Positions 33,775 through 42,645 are shown, counted from the stretch's first letter. The stretch is DNA of 64,000 bases from Propionibacteriaceae bacterium ZF39 (GCA_039565995.1 CP154795.1:248001-312000); one strand, 5' to 3'. The notes: generated from the sequence alone by a model not told the origin. Made by a program: numbers and translations.

Positions 33775-35343
33775 CTAGGCCGCCACGATCACCTGCACCA
33801 GCACGATCTTGGCGATGATGGCGATGGCGAACAGAGCGGCATAGCCGGAGTTGATGCGCTCGTCGACGCAGCGGCTGTTCGCGTACGCCAGGATCGCCGG
33901 CTGGCCGATGAAGCCCGCGAGCGCGCCCGCCGATCGCGGCGGGCTGATGCCGACGATCCGCGAGACCACGACGAGCAGCACGGCGCTGACCACGACGACT
34001 CCGATGGCGAGTACGCCGGTCTTCAGCCCGAGCCATGTGAATGCCTGGCCCGCAAAAGCCTGGCCGGCGGACAGACCGGTCGCACCCAGGAACAACAGCA
34101 GCCCGAGCTGGCGGATCGTCAGGTTCGCCGGTCCCGGCAGGCCCCAGACCAAAGGGCCGGTCTTTTCGAGTCGCCCGAGGATCATGCCGACCACGAGGGG
34201 GCCGGCGGCGGAGCCCAGGGCCAGGGAGATGCCGCCCGGCAGCGGGATGGTGATGACGCCCACGGCCAGGCCGAGCGCCAGCCCGATCCCGGCCGAGAAC
34301 GCGTCGACTTCACTGATCCTGCGCTCGGAGTCGCCGAGGAACGTGCTCACATCGCCCATGCGCCCACGCGGAACCACCACGCGCACCCGGTCGCCCAGTT
34401 CCAGCGACAGATCCTCGTTCGCCAGCATGTCCAGATCGCCACGCTTCACTCGCGTCGCCACGCCGCCGAAGCGTTCGTGGAAGTCGAGCTCGCCGATGGT
34501 CTGGCCGACGACCTTGGGGTTGGACACGATGAAGCGGCGGTAGTCGACTTCCCGCCGATTGTGCGCCAGGTGCTCGTCGACGCGTCGGCCCAGGAACTCG
34601 CGCGCCCGGCGTACCGACTCGACGGGCCCGACCACGACCACCACGTCGCCCACCCGCAACTGCTCGTTCTCTCCCACCACGCGGGTCTCGTTGCCGCGCT
34701 GGAGATAGGAGAACCGCACCGACCCGTCCGCGAATCCCGGCACCTCGTCCAGCGGGCCGGGCTTCGAGACCTCGACGCTGATGTCGATCAGGCCGACGCC
34801 GGCGGCGGGCGCGGCGTCCTTGGGCGACGACCATTTCCGGCCCACGATGACGGACACGATCAGGATGGTGACGAGGACGCCGAGGGGGTAGGAGATCGCG
34901 TAGCCGACGGCAGGTTCGGTGCTGCCGGTCTGAGCCGCGGCGGCAGCGAGGGCGGGGGTGTTGGTCAGAGCGCCGGCGAAGGAACCCGCGGCCAGGGCCG
35001 GGCTGAGGCCCAGCACCTTGCCGCCGACGATCGCCACCCCGGTTGTCAGCATCAGGACGATGATCCCCCCGATCATCAGCGGCAGCTGCCGCCGCAGATC
35101 GCGGAAGAACGCGAAACCCGCCGCCACGCCGACCGTATAGACGAACAGCGCCAGCCCCAGTGTCTGCACCAGGCCCAGGTTCTCGCCGAGGCGGGCATCG
35201 AGCGTCCCAACCGCGAGCCCCACGAACAGGGCGCCCGCCGGTCCGAAGCGAACGGGCCCGAACGGGATCTGGCCCACCAGCGTGCCCAGGGCCAGCACCA
35301 GCATGATCGTGAGCAGCGGGTTGGCGGCGAGGACGTCCAGCAT
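33775..35343 (-). CDS. AspT/YidE/YbjL-family transporter with two TrkA-C domains
   Basis: 522 residues from ATG 35343. Five or six membrane segments (about 10-180) with LGLALFVYTVGVAAGFAFF and GSFAGALTNTPALAAA precede two cytoplasmic RCK-C (TrkA-C) domains. The first, about 205-285, has VRFSYLQRGNETRVVGENEQLRVGDVVVVVG. The second, about 300-370, has GDRVRVVVPRGRMGDV. A second membrane half then repeats the motif (ALAGFIGQPAILAYAN, close to the GALTNTPAL of the first half). Family members exchange aspartate and alanine or related acids; the substrate here is unknown. Divergent from the thioesterase. Confidence 0.88.
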   Translation of the reverse strand: MLDVLAANPLLTIMLVLALGTLVGQIPFGPVRFGPAGALFVGLAVGTLDARLGENLGLVQTLGLALFVYTVGVAAGFAFFRDLRRQLPLMIGGIIVLMLTTGVAIVGGKVLGLSPALAAGSFAGALTNTPALAAAAAQTGSTEPAVGYAISYPLGVLVTILIVSVIVGRKWSSPKDAAPAAGVGLIDISVEVSKPGPLDEVPGFADGSVRFSYLQRGNETRVVGENEQLRVGDVVVVVGPVESVRRAREFLGRRVDEHLAHNRREVDYRRFIVSNPKVVGQTIGELDFHERFGGVATRVKRGDLDMLANEDLSLELGDRVRVVVPRGRMGDVSTFLGDSERRISEVDAFSAGIGLALGLAVGVITIPLPGGISLALGSAAGPLVVGMILGRLEKTGPLVWGLPGPANLTIRQLGLLLFLGATGLSAGQAFAGQAFTWLGLKTGVLAIGVVVVSAVLLVVVSRIVGISPPRSAGALAGFIGQPAILAYANSRCVDERINSGYAALFAIAIIAKIVLVQVIVAA

Positions 35344-35438
35344 GCCGTCATGCTCGCACACGGGTCCGACAGCGGACGTCCGCGTCGCAGGCCGCCTCTG
35401 TCGGTGTGGAACTCTGTCGGCGTGGAACACTGACGCCC

Positions 35439-35861
35439 ATGGCCCGCGTACAACTCGACTATCCCGACCACATCTTCACGTTCAGCACCGAAATGGACGT
35501 GCGCTTCGACGACATCAACATCGGAGCGCATCTCGGGTTCGACAAGCTCGTCACGCTCGTCACCGAGGCGCGGTCGCGCTATCTCGAGTCACTCGCGATC
35601 GCCGAGGTCGCCTCGCCGGGGGTGATCGTGACCGACCTGGCCGTGACCTACAAGGCGGAGGCGCGCCTGCGTGACCGGCTCCGCATCGATGTCGGGGTCG
35701 CCGAGCGCAGCCGGGTCGGTGGTGACATCGCCTACCGAATCGTCCGGCCCGTCGACGATGCGGTCATCGCGATCGCCAAGACGGGGATGGTGTTCTTCGA
35801 CTATGAAGCCGGGCGGGTGGTCGGGGCGCTGCCGGAGTTCCCACCGGTCGTCAAGGGCTGA
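35439..35861 (+). CDS. 4-hydroxybenzoyl-CoA-type thioesterase
   Basis: 140 residues from ATG 35439. Single hotdog-fold domain: VRFDDINIGAHLGFDKLVTLVTEARSRYLE carries the conserved Asp and the long central helix, followed by VTDLAVTYKAEARLRDRLRI and AKTGMVFFDYEAGRVV. The usual DxDxxGHxNN motif reads DDINIGAHLGF, a variant. It probably hydrolyses an acyl-CoA in the cytoplasm. Divergent from the AspT-like transporter with a gap of 95 bp. Confidence 0.85.
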   Translation: MARVQLDYPDHIFTFSTEMDVRFDDINIGAHLGFDKLVTLVTEARSRYLESLAIAEVASPGVIVTDLAVTYKAEARLRDRLRIDVGVAERSRVGGDIAYRIVRPVDDAVIAIAKTGMVFFDYEAGRVVGALPEFPPVVKG

Positions 35862-35924
35862 CCTGCAGTCCCGCCGTACGCCGGCACCCTTGTCGAGGGT
35901 GTCGACTCGGGCCTAGGTTGACGG

Positions 35925-36395
35925 GTGGTTCACCCAACGGAGGGAAATTCCACGGCCAACAACCTTGCCCGTGCAGCGTTCTATCTCGCCGGTTCCGGAC
36001 TCGTCGCCGGTGGTGCCGGCGCCTGGGCCGTCATCACCCAGCAACTCAAGTCGCAACAGATCGAGGTCCACGACGATTCCGACATCCTCGCCGGCAAGCA
36101 GGTCGCCGGACCGGTCTCGGCGTTCGCCCAGGCCAATGTCATCGAGCAGCACGCCCTGGGCATCGGTGGCGGCCGCACCTTCGCCGACATCTCCCATGAG
36201 TGGATGGAGGCCCAGGCGGCCGGCGACGACGCCAGGGTTGAAGAGCTCGCGGGTACGCGCCAGATGGTCCTGCAGGCCAACCTGCTGCGCGCGTCGCTCT
36301 TCACCTCGGTCCTCGCCTATGGCGTCGCCGCCCTCGCCGGCGGCATGGGCATCTTGACCGTGCTCGTGGGCGCGACCCTGCCCAAGGACGACTGA
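35925..36395 (+). CDS. Hypothetical protein with two membrane segments
   Basis: 156 residues starting at GTG 35925. A hydrophobic helix spans about 13-38 (LARAAFYLAGSGLVAGGAGAW). A polar middle with DILAGKQVAGPVSAFAQANVIEQHALGIGGGRTFADISHEW follows over about 52-92. A second, longer hydrophobic stretch at about 120-152 (ASLFTSVLAYGVAALAGGMGIL) ends the protein. Proteins of this layout are widespread in actinobacteria without a known role. No operon partner: the next gene is convergent. Confidence 0.72.
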   Translation: MVHPTEGNSTANNLARAAFYLAGSGLVAGGAGAWAVITQQLKSQQIEVHDDSDILAGKQVAGPVSAFAQANVIEQHALGIGGGRTFADISHEWMEAQAAGDDARVEELAGTRQMVLQANLLRASLFTSVLAYGVAALAGGMGILTVLVGATLPKDD

Positions 36396-36422
36396 GCCAG
36401 ATCCGGGTCGAGGTGGCCGGCC

Positions 36423-37178
36423 TCACGGTCGAGGTGGGGCCGGCCAGTCTCGGAAATCGGCCACGAGAGGCGGCAGCGCGATGATGAGGAGCCACAGCGC
36501 AGCCGGAATCAGGGCATAGAAGCCGATGGTCAGATAGCCGAACGCCCCGAGGACGCCACCGCCGAAGAAGAGGCCGACGATGCTCAGGTGATGCTTTAGT
36601 CGACCCACGTTGGCGACGACCGGGGCGAGGTCCGATCGGCTCGGCCGATAGAGCAGCTTGCCGAGCTCGATGCCGATATCGGTGACCATTCCCGTCACAT
36701 GCGTCGTGCGGATCTGGGCGTCCGACGCCTTCGTCACGATCGCGTTCTGCAGGCCCATCGTGTAGCACAGCACCGGGATGAACAGCCACGTCCGGTGTTC
36801 CCAGGTGACCCGCTCGGCCAGCAGCCCGAACAGCAGCACCATCGATGACTCGAGGACCAGCACGCTGGCGTACTTGGAGCGCAGGCCCCGACGCCGACTC
36901 CAGTTGAACACCAGCGCACAGCTCGCAGCGCCGGCGACGAAGCTGGCGATCGCCAGCAGACCGAGGGCGACCAGCCGGAAGTCGCCGAGCACCAGGTGGT
37001 CCGCGACGATGGCCGTCAGGCCGGTCATGTGGGATGTATAGGTGGCGGTCGCGACGAAACCCACCGAGTTGAGTACGCCGGCGTGCAGGGCGAGCAGGTT
37101 CGCAAGATGGAAGTTGCGAGCGGGCGTACGCTCAGGCCCCGCGACCTCGCGCAGGCGCCGCCACACGTGCATGGGCAT
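36423..37178 (-). CDS. DUF1275 (YoaK-type) membrane protein
   Basis: 251 residues, six or seven membrane segments. N-terminal LLALHAGVLNSVGFVATATYTSHMTGLTAIVAD and central NAIVTKASDAQIRTTHVTGMVTDIGIELG carry the two THxTG-type motifs of the DUF1275 family; the family's function is unknown. The MFS gene lies immediately upstream (10 bp), so they are probably transcribed together. Confidence 0.88.
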   Translation of the reverse strand: MPMHVWRRLREVAGPERTPARNFHLANLLALHAGVLNSVGFVATATYTSHMTGLTAIVADHLVLGDFRLVALGLLAIASFVAGAASCALVFNWSRRRGLRSKYASVLVLESSMVLLFGLLAERVTWEHRTWLFIPVLCYTMGLQNAIVTKASDAQIRTTHVTGMVTDIGIELGKLLYRPSRSDLAPVVANVGRLKHHLSIVGLFFGGGVLGAFGYLTIGFYALIPAALWLLIIALPPLVADFRDWPAPPRP

Positions 37179-37187
37179 GGCGGCAGA

Positions 37188-38522
37188 TTAACGCTGTTCA
37201 GCCTGGGAGGGCGCCCCCTGCACCGGTGCGGAATCGGCATAGAACCGGGACAGCCCGGCGTACGCCCTGGTGCGGAACGCCAGCAATACGACGACCAGCA
37301 TCAGCGCGGCGCTCAGGATGAAGACCAGCGCGATGCCGCGGGCATCTCCCTCGCCGAGCAGCCAGCCCCAGGTGGCCTCGCCCGCAGGTGAGTCGACCCA
37401 GGGAATCAACCAGAACTCGGCGATCGGCCCGATGGCCAACGCCGAGATCGGTGTGGCGGCTGTTTCGACACTGGTGGCGAACCCGAACACCCGCCCCTGC
37501 CGTGGCAGGGGCACGACGCGCTGAATGATCGTCTGTTCGGCGGCCTCGGCGGCCGGGATGAGGCACATATAGGCGAAGATCCCGACGACCAGGAGCCAGT
37601 GCCATTCGCGGATGACGAAGGTCATGCCCACGATCGAGACGACGACGTTGACCAGCAGGAGGGTCCGCAGCGGGTTCGCGCCCAGACCCCGCCGTGCGAT
37701 GACCAGCCCGCCGATGATGAATCCGGCAGAGGTCACGCCCAGCACCACGCCCCACAGCTCGACGGAGAACAGCGTCAGCCCATAGGGATCGAGCAGCGCC
37801 ATCATCAAGCCGCCGACGAAGTTGTTGAAGCAGCTGAAGAAGATCAGGGCCATCAGACCCGGCACCGCCCGGATGGCTGACCAGCTGCCGGCCAGGTCGA
37901 AGGCCTTCGGGCGGTTCGCCGGATCGTGGAACACGCCCTTCTCGGGAATCGCGACAAAGACGAGATGGACCAACGCCAACACGGTGGCCACGATCGCCAG
38001 CAGGGCCGTCCACCCCATCCCGAGCAGGCCGATCGCGAGGCCGGCGAAGATGGAGGTCGCCATGAAAGCCAGGCCCTGGGCCGCGCCGACCAGGCCATTC
38101 GCCCGATCGCGCTCCCCGTCGGGCACGAGCAGCGTGACGGTCGTCGACAGCGCGATGTTGCGCATGTTCTCGACGACGGCGCCACCCAGGACCAGCCCTC
38201 CGATCAGCCAGAACCACACGCCGCCCAGGTCGATGATGCGCTCCTTGGGCAGCGCCAGAAACAGTGCCCCGGCGCCCAGAAAAGCTGCCGACGTGATGAC
38301 CGATGACGCGATCATCACCTGTTTCTTCTTGAATCGGTCGACCAGCCCGCCGAAGAAGATGGAGGTGATCGACAGCAGCGCCATATAGCTGCCGCTGATG
38401 ATGGCGTTGATGAGCACCGACCGCGTCTCGAGATAGACCCAGAAGCTCCAGCCGAACCAGAGGAACGCGGTGGCGAAATTGGCGACGACCGTATTGATCA
38501 ATACGCGATGGAAGTTGGTCAT
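37188..38522 (-). CDS. Major facilitator superfamily exporter
   Basis: 444 residues from ATG 38522, the point where the hydrophobic protein begins (FATAFLWFGWSFWVYLETRSV). Twelve predicted membrane segments; the loop GLVDRFKKKQVMIASSVITSAA (about 60-80) is the MFS motif A between helices 2 and 3. NMRNIALSTTVTLLVPDGERDRANG near 135 is typical of the MFS_3/DHA3 exporters of drugs and macrolides. Regulated expression cannot be judged; the start is divergent from the L7/L12-domain gene with 124 bp between. Confidence 0.85.
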   Translation of the reverse strand: MTNFHRVLINTVVANFATAFLWFGWSFWVYLETRSVLINAIISGSYMALLSITSIFFGGLVDRFKKKQVMIASSVITSAAFLGAGALFLALPKERIIDLGGVWFWLIGGLVLGGAVVENMRNIALSTTVTLLVPDGERDRANGLVGAAQGLAFMATSIFAGLAIGLLGMGWTALLAIVATVLALVHLVFVAIPEKGVFHDPANRPKAFDLAGSWSAIRAVPGLMALIFFSCFNNFVGGLMMALLDPYGLTLFSVELWGVVLGVTSAGFIIGGLVIARRGLGANPLRTLLLVNVVVSIVGMTFVIREWHWLLVVGIFAYMCLIPAAEAAEQTIIQRVVPLPRQGRVFGFATSVETAATPISALAIGPIAEFWLIPWVDSPAGEATWGWLLGEGDARGIALVFILSAALMLVVVLLAFRTRAYAGLSRFYADSAPVQGAPSQAEQR

Positions 38523-38646
38523 GACGGTCCTGTCGTTCGGCGCCGGAAACACGCTAACGGTCCCCACCGACAAAAGCTCCCGGGTTTTTCCCGGAGAGCA
38601 GGCAGGCTCCGGCTGGGTATTGTCTGGAGGAGAGGAGGTGGTCCCG

Positions 38647-39009
38647 TTGACCGTGCTGTTCCTGTTGGTGATCCTTGCGTTCGCCGTCGGCAGTGCCGTG
38701 ACGTTGGGCCTCGTTCTCTATGCCGCCAGCCGGCGCCCGCGGCCACCGCTGCCGCCGAATGCGCGCGATGCGTGGCCGCCGAGCCTCGCGCTGCCGCCCT
38801 CGCCCCAGGTGCCTTCCTCGGCGAGGCCGGGGCCGGGCTATCCGGCGTACAACCCGACGAATTTCCTCAGCCCCGGGGATCGTGAGCGCATCTTCGTGCT
38901 GCTCCGGGCCGGCAAGAAGATCCACGCCATCAAGCTCTATCGCGAGGTCACCGGCGCCGGACTGCGCGAGGCCAAGGACGCCGTCGAATACCTGGAGCGT
39001 TATCAGTGA
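38647..39009 (+). CDS. Membrane-anchored protein with a ribosomal L7/L12 C-terminal-like domain
   Basis: About 120 residues. Start TTG 38647 is chosen for its spacing from AGGAGAGGAGG; GTG 38653 or GTG 38638 are possible. One membrane segment (TVLFLLVILAFAVGSAVTLGLVLYAAS, residues 2-28) is followed by a Pro-rich linker (about 30-80) and a compact end: RIFVLLRAGKKIHAIKLYREVTGAGLREAKDAVEYLE. That last part matches the L7/L12 C-terminal domain, where KxxAIKxxREVTGLGLKEAKDxV binds translation factors. It overlaps the following peptidyl-tRNA-hydrolase-like gene in GTGA. The function is not known; a link between membrane and ribosome is a guess. Confidence 0.75.
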   Translation: MTVLFLLVILAFAVGSAVTLGLVLYAASRRPRPPLPPNARDAWPPSLALPPSPQVPSSARPGPGYPAYNPTNFLSPGDRERIFVLLRAGKKIHAIKLYREVTGAGLREAKDAVEYLERYQ

Positions 39010-39725
39010 CGCAGGATGGGCCCGAACTCGTCGATCCCGGCGAGGTCGACGACGTGCCGTGGGCGATGCAGCTGGTCGTGCATCACGAGAAGGTCGCCCC
39101 CGCGGGCCACTTCGACACGTGTGAGGCCGCGGCCCGTGCGGTGGTCGGGTTGCTCGAAGCGGCCGCCGGCGACCGCGCCGATGACTGGGGCCCGATCGTC
39201 GCGCGGTGGCGCGATGGTCGGATTCGCAAGCTGGTACGCCGCGCCCGCGGCCTCCGCTGGATCGAGGCCCAGGATCTGCCCGGGGTGACGGTCCACCAGG
39301 ATCTCGCCGCGGTGCGCGCGTTGGTCCCGGGACCGGTGCGCCCACTGCCCCCGACGCTGGCGAAGATGCAGGTCTCCGGGACCGAGCTGCCGGACGATGA
39401 GCCGTCGACCAGCGAGGCCGAAGTGCTCGTCGGCATCAACCCGCACATCGACATGACGACCGGCAAGGCCGCCGCGCAATGCGCCCACGCCGCCCAACTC
39501 GCCTGGGAGGCGATGAACCCGATGGAGCGCGAGATCTGGGCGCGACAGGAGCATCGCGTCCGGGTCGAGATCGTCGCCCCGGCGCGGTGGGAGAGTGTCA
39601 GCCCGGTCCGGGTCGTCGATGCCGGGTTCACCGAGCTCGACGGGCCAACCCCCACGACGAAGGCCTGGTGGCGGTTCGCCGAGCACGCCGAGGCCCGGTG
39701 GCCGGGGGAGCAGTGGTCGGACTGA
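39006..39725 (+). CDS. PTH2-like peptidyl-tRNA hydrolase domain protein
   Basis: 239 residues from GTG 39006, overlapping the upstream stop. An N-terminal domain of about 95 residues (MQLVVHHEKVAPAGHFDTCEAAARAVVGLL) repeats features of the C-terminal domain. The latter (about 140-235) has VLVGINPHIDMTTGKAAAQCAHAAQLAWE, close to PTH2 KxxLxMxxGKxAAQCAHA, and RVRVEIVAPARWESV, AGFTELDGPTPTTKAWW near the end. PTH2 enzymes release tRNA from stalled peptides. The key Lys, Gly-Lys and Gln-Cys-x-His positions are mostly present. Pairing with an L7/L12-domain protein suggests a translation-linked module. Confidence 0.78.
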   Translation: MTQDGPELVDPGEVDDVPWAMQLVVHHEKVAPAGHFDTCEAAARAVVGLLEAAAGDRADDWGPIVARWRDGRIRKLVRRARGLRWIEAQDLPGVTVHQDLAAVRALVPGPVRPLPPTLAKMQVSGTELPDDEPSTSEAEVLVGINPHIDMTTGKAAAQCAHAAQLAWEAMNPMEREIWARQEHRVRVEIVAPARWESVSPVRVVDAGFTELDGPTPTTKAWWRFAEHAEARWPGEQWSD

Positions 39726-39775
39726 CCTGGTGCACGCCGGTCTGACGAGGTTTCGGGCCGGTCATTGGGTCGCAA

Positions 39776-40414
39776 TCAGGGGCGGGAGCGACGCGCAACT
39801 GAAAACCCTGCGACGTTGAGGGCTGCACCCCACAGCGCCACAACGGTCAGCCAGGGGCCGAGGATCGACCTGTCCCAATCTCCGGCGACCAGGCGCTGAG
39901 CGGTGGGGGAGGGCGTCAGCCAGGCGCGCGCGTCCGGGGCCACAGCGCCGAGAACGAACAGAACGGACATCGGGGCGGCAATGGTGAGAACGCTTGCCAG
40001 GATCGGGCGGCCGCTCAGCAGCCCAAAACCGGTGCCGGTCAGCATGGCGACCACCTGCACGGCCACCGCGCCCGCAGCCACCTCCGGCGCGCGACCCCAG
40101 TGGGCCGGTCCCGGTTCGGCTGCAGTCAGGGCGACCACCGCTGTGCTGGCGGCCAGCCCGGCCGCGGCCAGCCCGACCGCCAATCCCGTCGCTCTCGCAA
40201 GCAACCTGGCATCAGAGCCGGCATTTCCCCTCCTGTGCCGGCAGCCCAACAGAGCGCCGAGAAACGGGCCGGGCACCGAGATGAGCAACTGGCTGGTGCT
40301 CGATGACGCTGCGAACCGGGACGCATAGCCGGGAAGGTCAAGGCCGAGAACCGCCCCAGCCGCGGCCGCGAGCGCTGTCCCGGACAGAATCAGCCCGAAC
40401 GCTTTCCCGGACAT
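39776..40414 (-). CDS. Six-segment membrane protein, ABC-2 permease-like
   Basis: 212 residues with about six hydrophobic segments (AFGLILSGTALAAAAGAVLG, QLLISVPGPFLGALLGC, and four more) and a final RR tail. The spacing and the loop RAWLTPSPTAQRLVAGDWDRSILGPW resemble ABC-2 type permeases such as those of lantibiotic or drug exporters, but there is no ATPase gene next to it. It is divergent from a TetR regulator with a shared operator, which suggests control by that regulator. Confidence 0.7.
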   Translation of the reverse strand: MSGKAFGLILSGTALAAAAGAVLGLDLPGYASRFAASSSTSQLLISVPGPFLGALLGCRHRRGNAGSDARLLARATGLAVGLAAAGLAASTAVVALTAAEPGPAHWGRAPEVAAGAVAVQVVAMLTGTGFGLLSGRPILASVLTIAAPMSVLFVLGAVAPDARAWLTPSPTAQRLVAGDWDRSILGPWLTVVALWGAALNVAGFSVARRSRP

Positions 40415-40423
40415 GCCGGATCC

Positions 40424-40461
40424 TTTCCACTACGAACGTATTACTTTGAATATAGTGGAAA
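40424..40461. promoter_or_regulatory. Inverted repeat between permease and TetR genes, probable TetR operator
   Basis: TTTCCACTA (40424-40432) and TAGTGGAAA (40453-40461), perfect 9-bp arms, 20-bp spacer. A -10-like TATAGT at 40451-40456 lies 7 bp before the regulator's GTG, so its transcript is probably leaderless and directly blocked by binding. Confidence 0.7.
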
Positions 40462-40462
40462 A

Positions 40463-41056
40463 GTGCCGAAAGATGGAAGCGAACGCAGGAGTCTCCTGGT
40501 GTCAGCAGCGATAGTGGTTGCGGCTCGTCAGGGTCTGCACGGCCTGACGCATCGCAATGTGGAGATGATGGCCGGGGTGCCGCGAGGAAGCGCCTCCAAC
40601 CACTTCCCCACCCGCGAGTCGTTGCTGGTGGCGCTCGCGACGCACTGCCGGGAGCGGCAGCTGCAGGACGTCGGCTCGGCAATAACTGCCAGCGCCCCCA
40701 ACGCCGCTCAGCATGAACGGAGCCTGGACATCATCGCCAGGACCCTCGATCGCGCCCTGGCCGACCCCGACCCGCATCTGGCCCTCATGGAGCTGCGAAT
40801 CGAGGCCACCCGAAATCCCGTGGTCGCCGAGGCATTGGCGGTGAACGCGGCCCTGACAGCGGGCTCCCTCGGCGACACGATGCCGGCCGCGACCGTGGGG
40901 GCAACCACGCCGGACGTGCGAGCTATCGAGTTGTTCCAGGCCGGCTGGGCCGGCACGGTCTATGCGATGCTCACGAACCCAGGGGCGGCGGAACGGACCA
41001 TCGACACGCGGACCTGGGCTGCGGCACTGCTCGCCGCAGTCGGTGCGGCGTCCTGA
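40463..41056 (+). CDS. TetR/AcrR family regulator
   Basis: 197 residues from GTG 40463. Helix-turn-helix in the first 50 residues: RRSLLVSAAIVVAARQGLHG, LTHRNVEMMAGVPRGSASNHFPTRESLL (recognition helix and the usual xxYFxxKExLL-like end, here NHFPTRESLL). The C-terminal ligand domain is helical. It likely represses the divergent membrane protein and itself through the 9-bp inverted repeat directly upstream of its start. Confidence 0.88.
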   Translation: MPKDGSERRSLLVSAAIVVAARQGLHGLTHRNVEMMAGVPRGSASNHFPTRESLLVALATHCRERQLQDVGSAITASAPNAAQHERSLDIIARTLDRALADPDPHLALMELRIEATRNPVVAEALAVNAALTAGSLGDTMPAATVGATTPDVRAIELFQAGWAGTVYAMLTNPGAAERTIDTRTWAAALLAAVGAAS

Positions 41057-41132
41057 CGCCGGCGGGCGGGAGAGAGGGGCTCGCGAGTGTCGCGAACTAG
41101 TCTTGGCCCGTGAACAACGCGAGTCATGGGGA

Positions 41133-41948
41133 GTGGTCGGACTGAACAGGCTCGTGCCCGACCCGGAACACCCGGGCGCCTACTTCGTCCGCATGGACGG
41201 GATCGACCACTCCTGGATCGATCCCGACGATCCGACGCGGCTCGAATTCGACTACATGCAGCGGATCGCGGACGTGATCGATGCGCATGCGCCGGAGGGC
41301 GATCGACTTCGCGTACTCCACATCGGCGGAGCCGGCATGACCCTCGCCCGCTATGTCGCGGCCACCCGGCCGACCTCCGCGCAGGTCGTGCTGGAGCCCG
41401 ATCAGGAACTCACCGACGAGGTCAGGTCCGCAGCGCCGCTCCCCAAGAACTCCGGGATCAAGGTGCGGGCCGTCGATGGCCGGGCCGGGGTCGCGGCGAT
41501 CCGGGACGGGTGGGATGCGGACGTGGTGATCCTCGACGCGTTCGCCGATGCGAGCGTCCCGGCCGAGCTGACGACGGTTGAGTTCTTCACCGACCTGCGC
41601 CGCATCCTCGCCCGCGATGGCGTGATCCTGCTGAACGTCACGGATTCGTCGCCGTTCACCTATACGCGGCGCGTGCTCGCCGGGGTGAGTGAGGTGTTCC
41701 CGGAACGGCTGCTCAGTGCGGAGCCCGCAACGCTGCGCGGTCGACGGTTCGGCAACATCCTGGTCGCCGGTTCGGCTTTGGCGCTCCCGACCGCCGCGCT
41801 CGCGCGTGCCGCGGCCCGATCGGTGTTTCCCTATCGCGTGCTGCACGGCCAACAGCTCGAGCGCTTCGGTTCCGGCGCCGTGCCCTTCACCGATGCCACT
41901 GCCCAGCCATCCCCCGAACCGCCGGGCGGGCGTACCTTCTTCCGCTGA
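41133..41948 (+). CDS. Spermidine-synthase-like class I methyltransferase-fold protein
   Basis: About 271 residues from GTG 41133; TTG 41103 in the same frame is an alternative and neither has a strong binding site. The protein shows DHSWIDPDDPTRLEFDYMQRI (the N-terminal motif of actinobacterial spermidine-synthase-like proteins), LRVLHIGGAGMTLARYV for the nucleotide-binding Gly loop, VLEPDQELTDEV for the acidic residue after strand 2, and DVVILDAFADASVPAELTTVEFF near 140-165. True polyamine synthases have YxxD at the second site; the role of this single-domain group is unknown. Follows the TetR gene and precedes the sortase gene by 23 bp. Confidence 0.78.
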   Translation: MVGLNRLVPDPEHPGAYFVRMDGIDHSWIDPDDPTRLEFDYMQRIADVIDAHAPEGDRLRVLHIGGAGMTLARYVAATRPTSAQVVLEPDQELTDEVRSAAPLPKNSGIKVRAVDGRAGVAAIRDGWDADVVILDAFADASVPAELTTVEFFTDLRRILARDGVILLNVTDSSPFTYTRRVLAGVSEVFPERLLSAEPATLRGRRFGNILVAGSALALPTAALARAAARSVFPYRVLHGQQLERFGSGAVPFTDATAQPSPEPPGGRTFFR

Positions 41949-41971
41949 CGTTCGGCGCGACAATAGGCGCC

Positions 41972-42634
41972 ATGACCGACCTGCTCGACGACCTTGTCGA
42001 TACGTCCCGTCCGCCCCGCCGCCGTTGGCGCTTCGGGGTCGTCGGACTGGTGCTGGTGCTGCTCGGCATCGCGGCTCTCGGGTGGGTCGGCTGGCAGTTC
42101 CTCGGTTCGGGGATCTGGGCGAAGCAGCAGTACGCCAGCCAGTTCCGAGAACTGCAGACGACCTGGGAGACCGCGCCGACGGCCGAGCCCGCTGCCGGGC
42201 AGGGGTACGCCATCCTGCGCGTCCCGACCTTCGGGGACGACTATGCGGTGCCGATCATCAAGGGTGTCGAAACGGGCTCGCTGGCCAAAGGGGTGGGGGC
42301 CTATCCGTCGTCGGTCGAGCCCGGCGAGGTCGGCAACCTCGCCCTCGCGGGCTATCGGACGACCCATGGTGCGCCCTTCGGCAAGCTGCTCGACCTGAAT
42401 GCCGGTGACGAGATCGTCATCGAGACCGGGGAGGCGGTCTATGTCTATGTCGTGGACGTGCCGGCCCGTGACGTGACCGTCGACCAGGCGGCCGCCTGGG
42501 TCCTGGACCCCGTGCCCGGCACCGCCGACGAGCCCACCCAGCCGACGCTCACGCTCACCACGAGCCAGGACCTTGTGCATTCGGCCGATCGGTCCGTCGC
42601 GTTCGCCCATTTGGGGAGCACCCGCAACAAGTAG
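41972..42634 (+). CDS. Sortase-fold protein (class E-like) lacking the catalytic His and Cys
   Basis: 220 residues. One membrane segment near 21-43 (FGVVGLVLVLLGIAALGWVGW), then the sortase beta-barrel: YAILRVPTFGDDYAVPIIKGV, PGEVGNLALAGYRTTHGAPFGKL and PTLTLTTSQDLVHSADR. Active sortases have AGHRTTHG and TLTTC; here the His is Tyr128 and the Cys is Ser198, while the Arg (R207) is kept. Codons are clear (TAT and AGC), so a non-catalytic sortase-fold protein is indicated. It could bind surface proteins or be decaying. The stop is followed 12 bp later by the 73-bp palindromic element. Confidence 0.85.
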   Translation: MTDLLDDLVDTSRPPRRRWRFGVVGLVLVLLGIAALGWVGWQFLGSGIWAKQQYASQFRELQTTWETAPTAEPAAGQGYAILRVPTFGDDYAVPIIKGVETGSLAKGVGAYPSSVEPGEVGNLALAGYRTTHGAPFGKLLDLNAGDEIVIETGEAVYVYVVDVPARDVTVDQAAAWVLDPVPGTADEPTQPTLTLTTSQDLVHSADRSVAFAHLGSTRNK

Positions 42635-42645
42635 CAACCGGTTGC

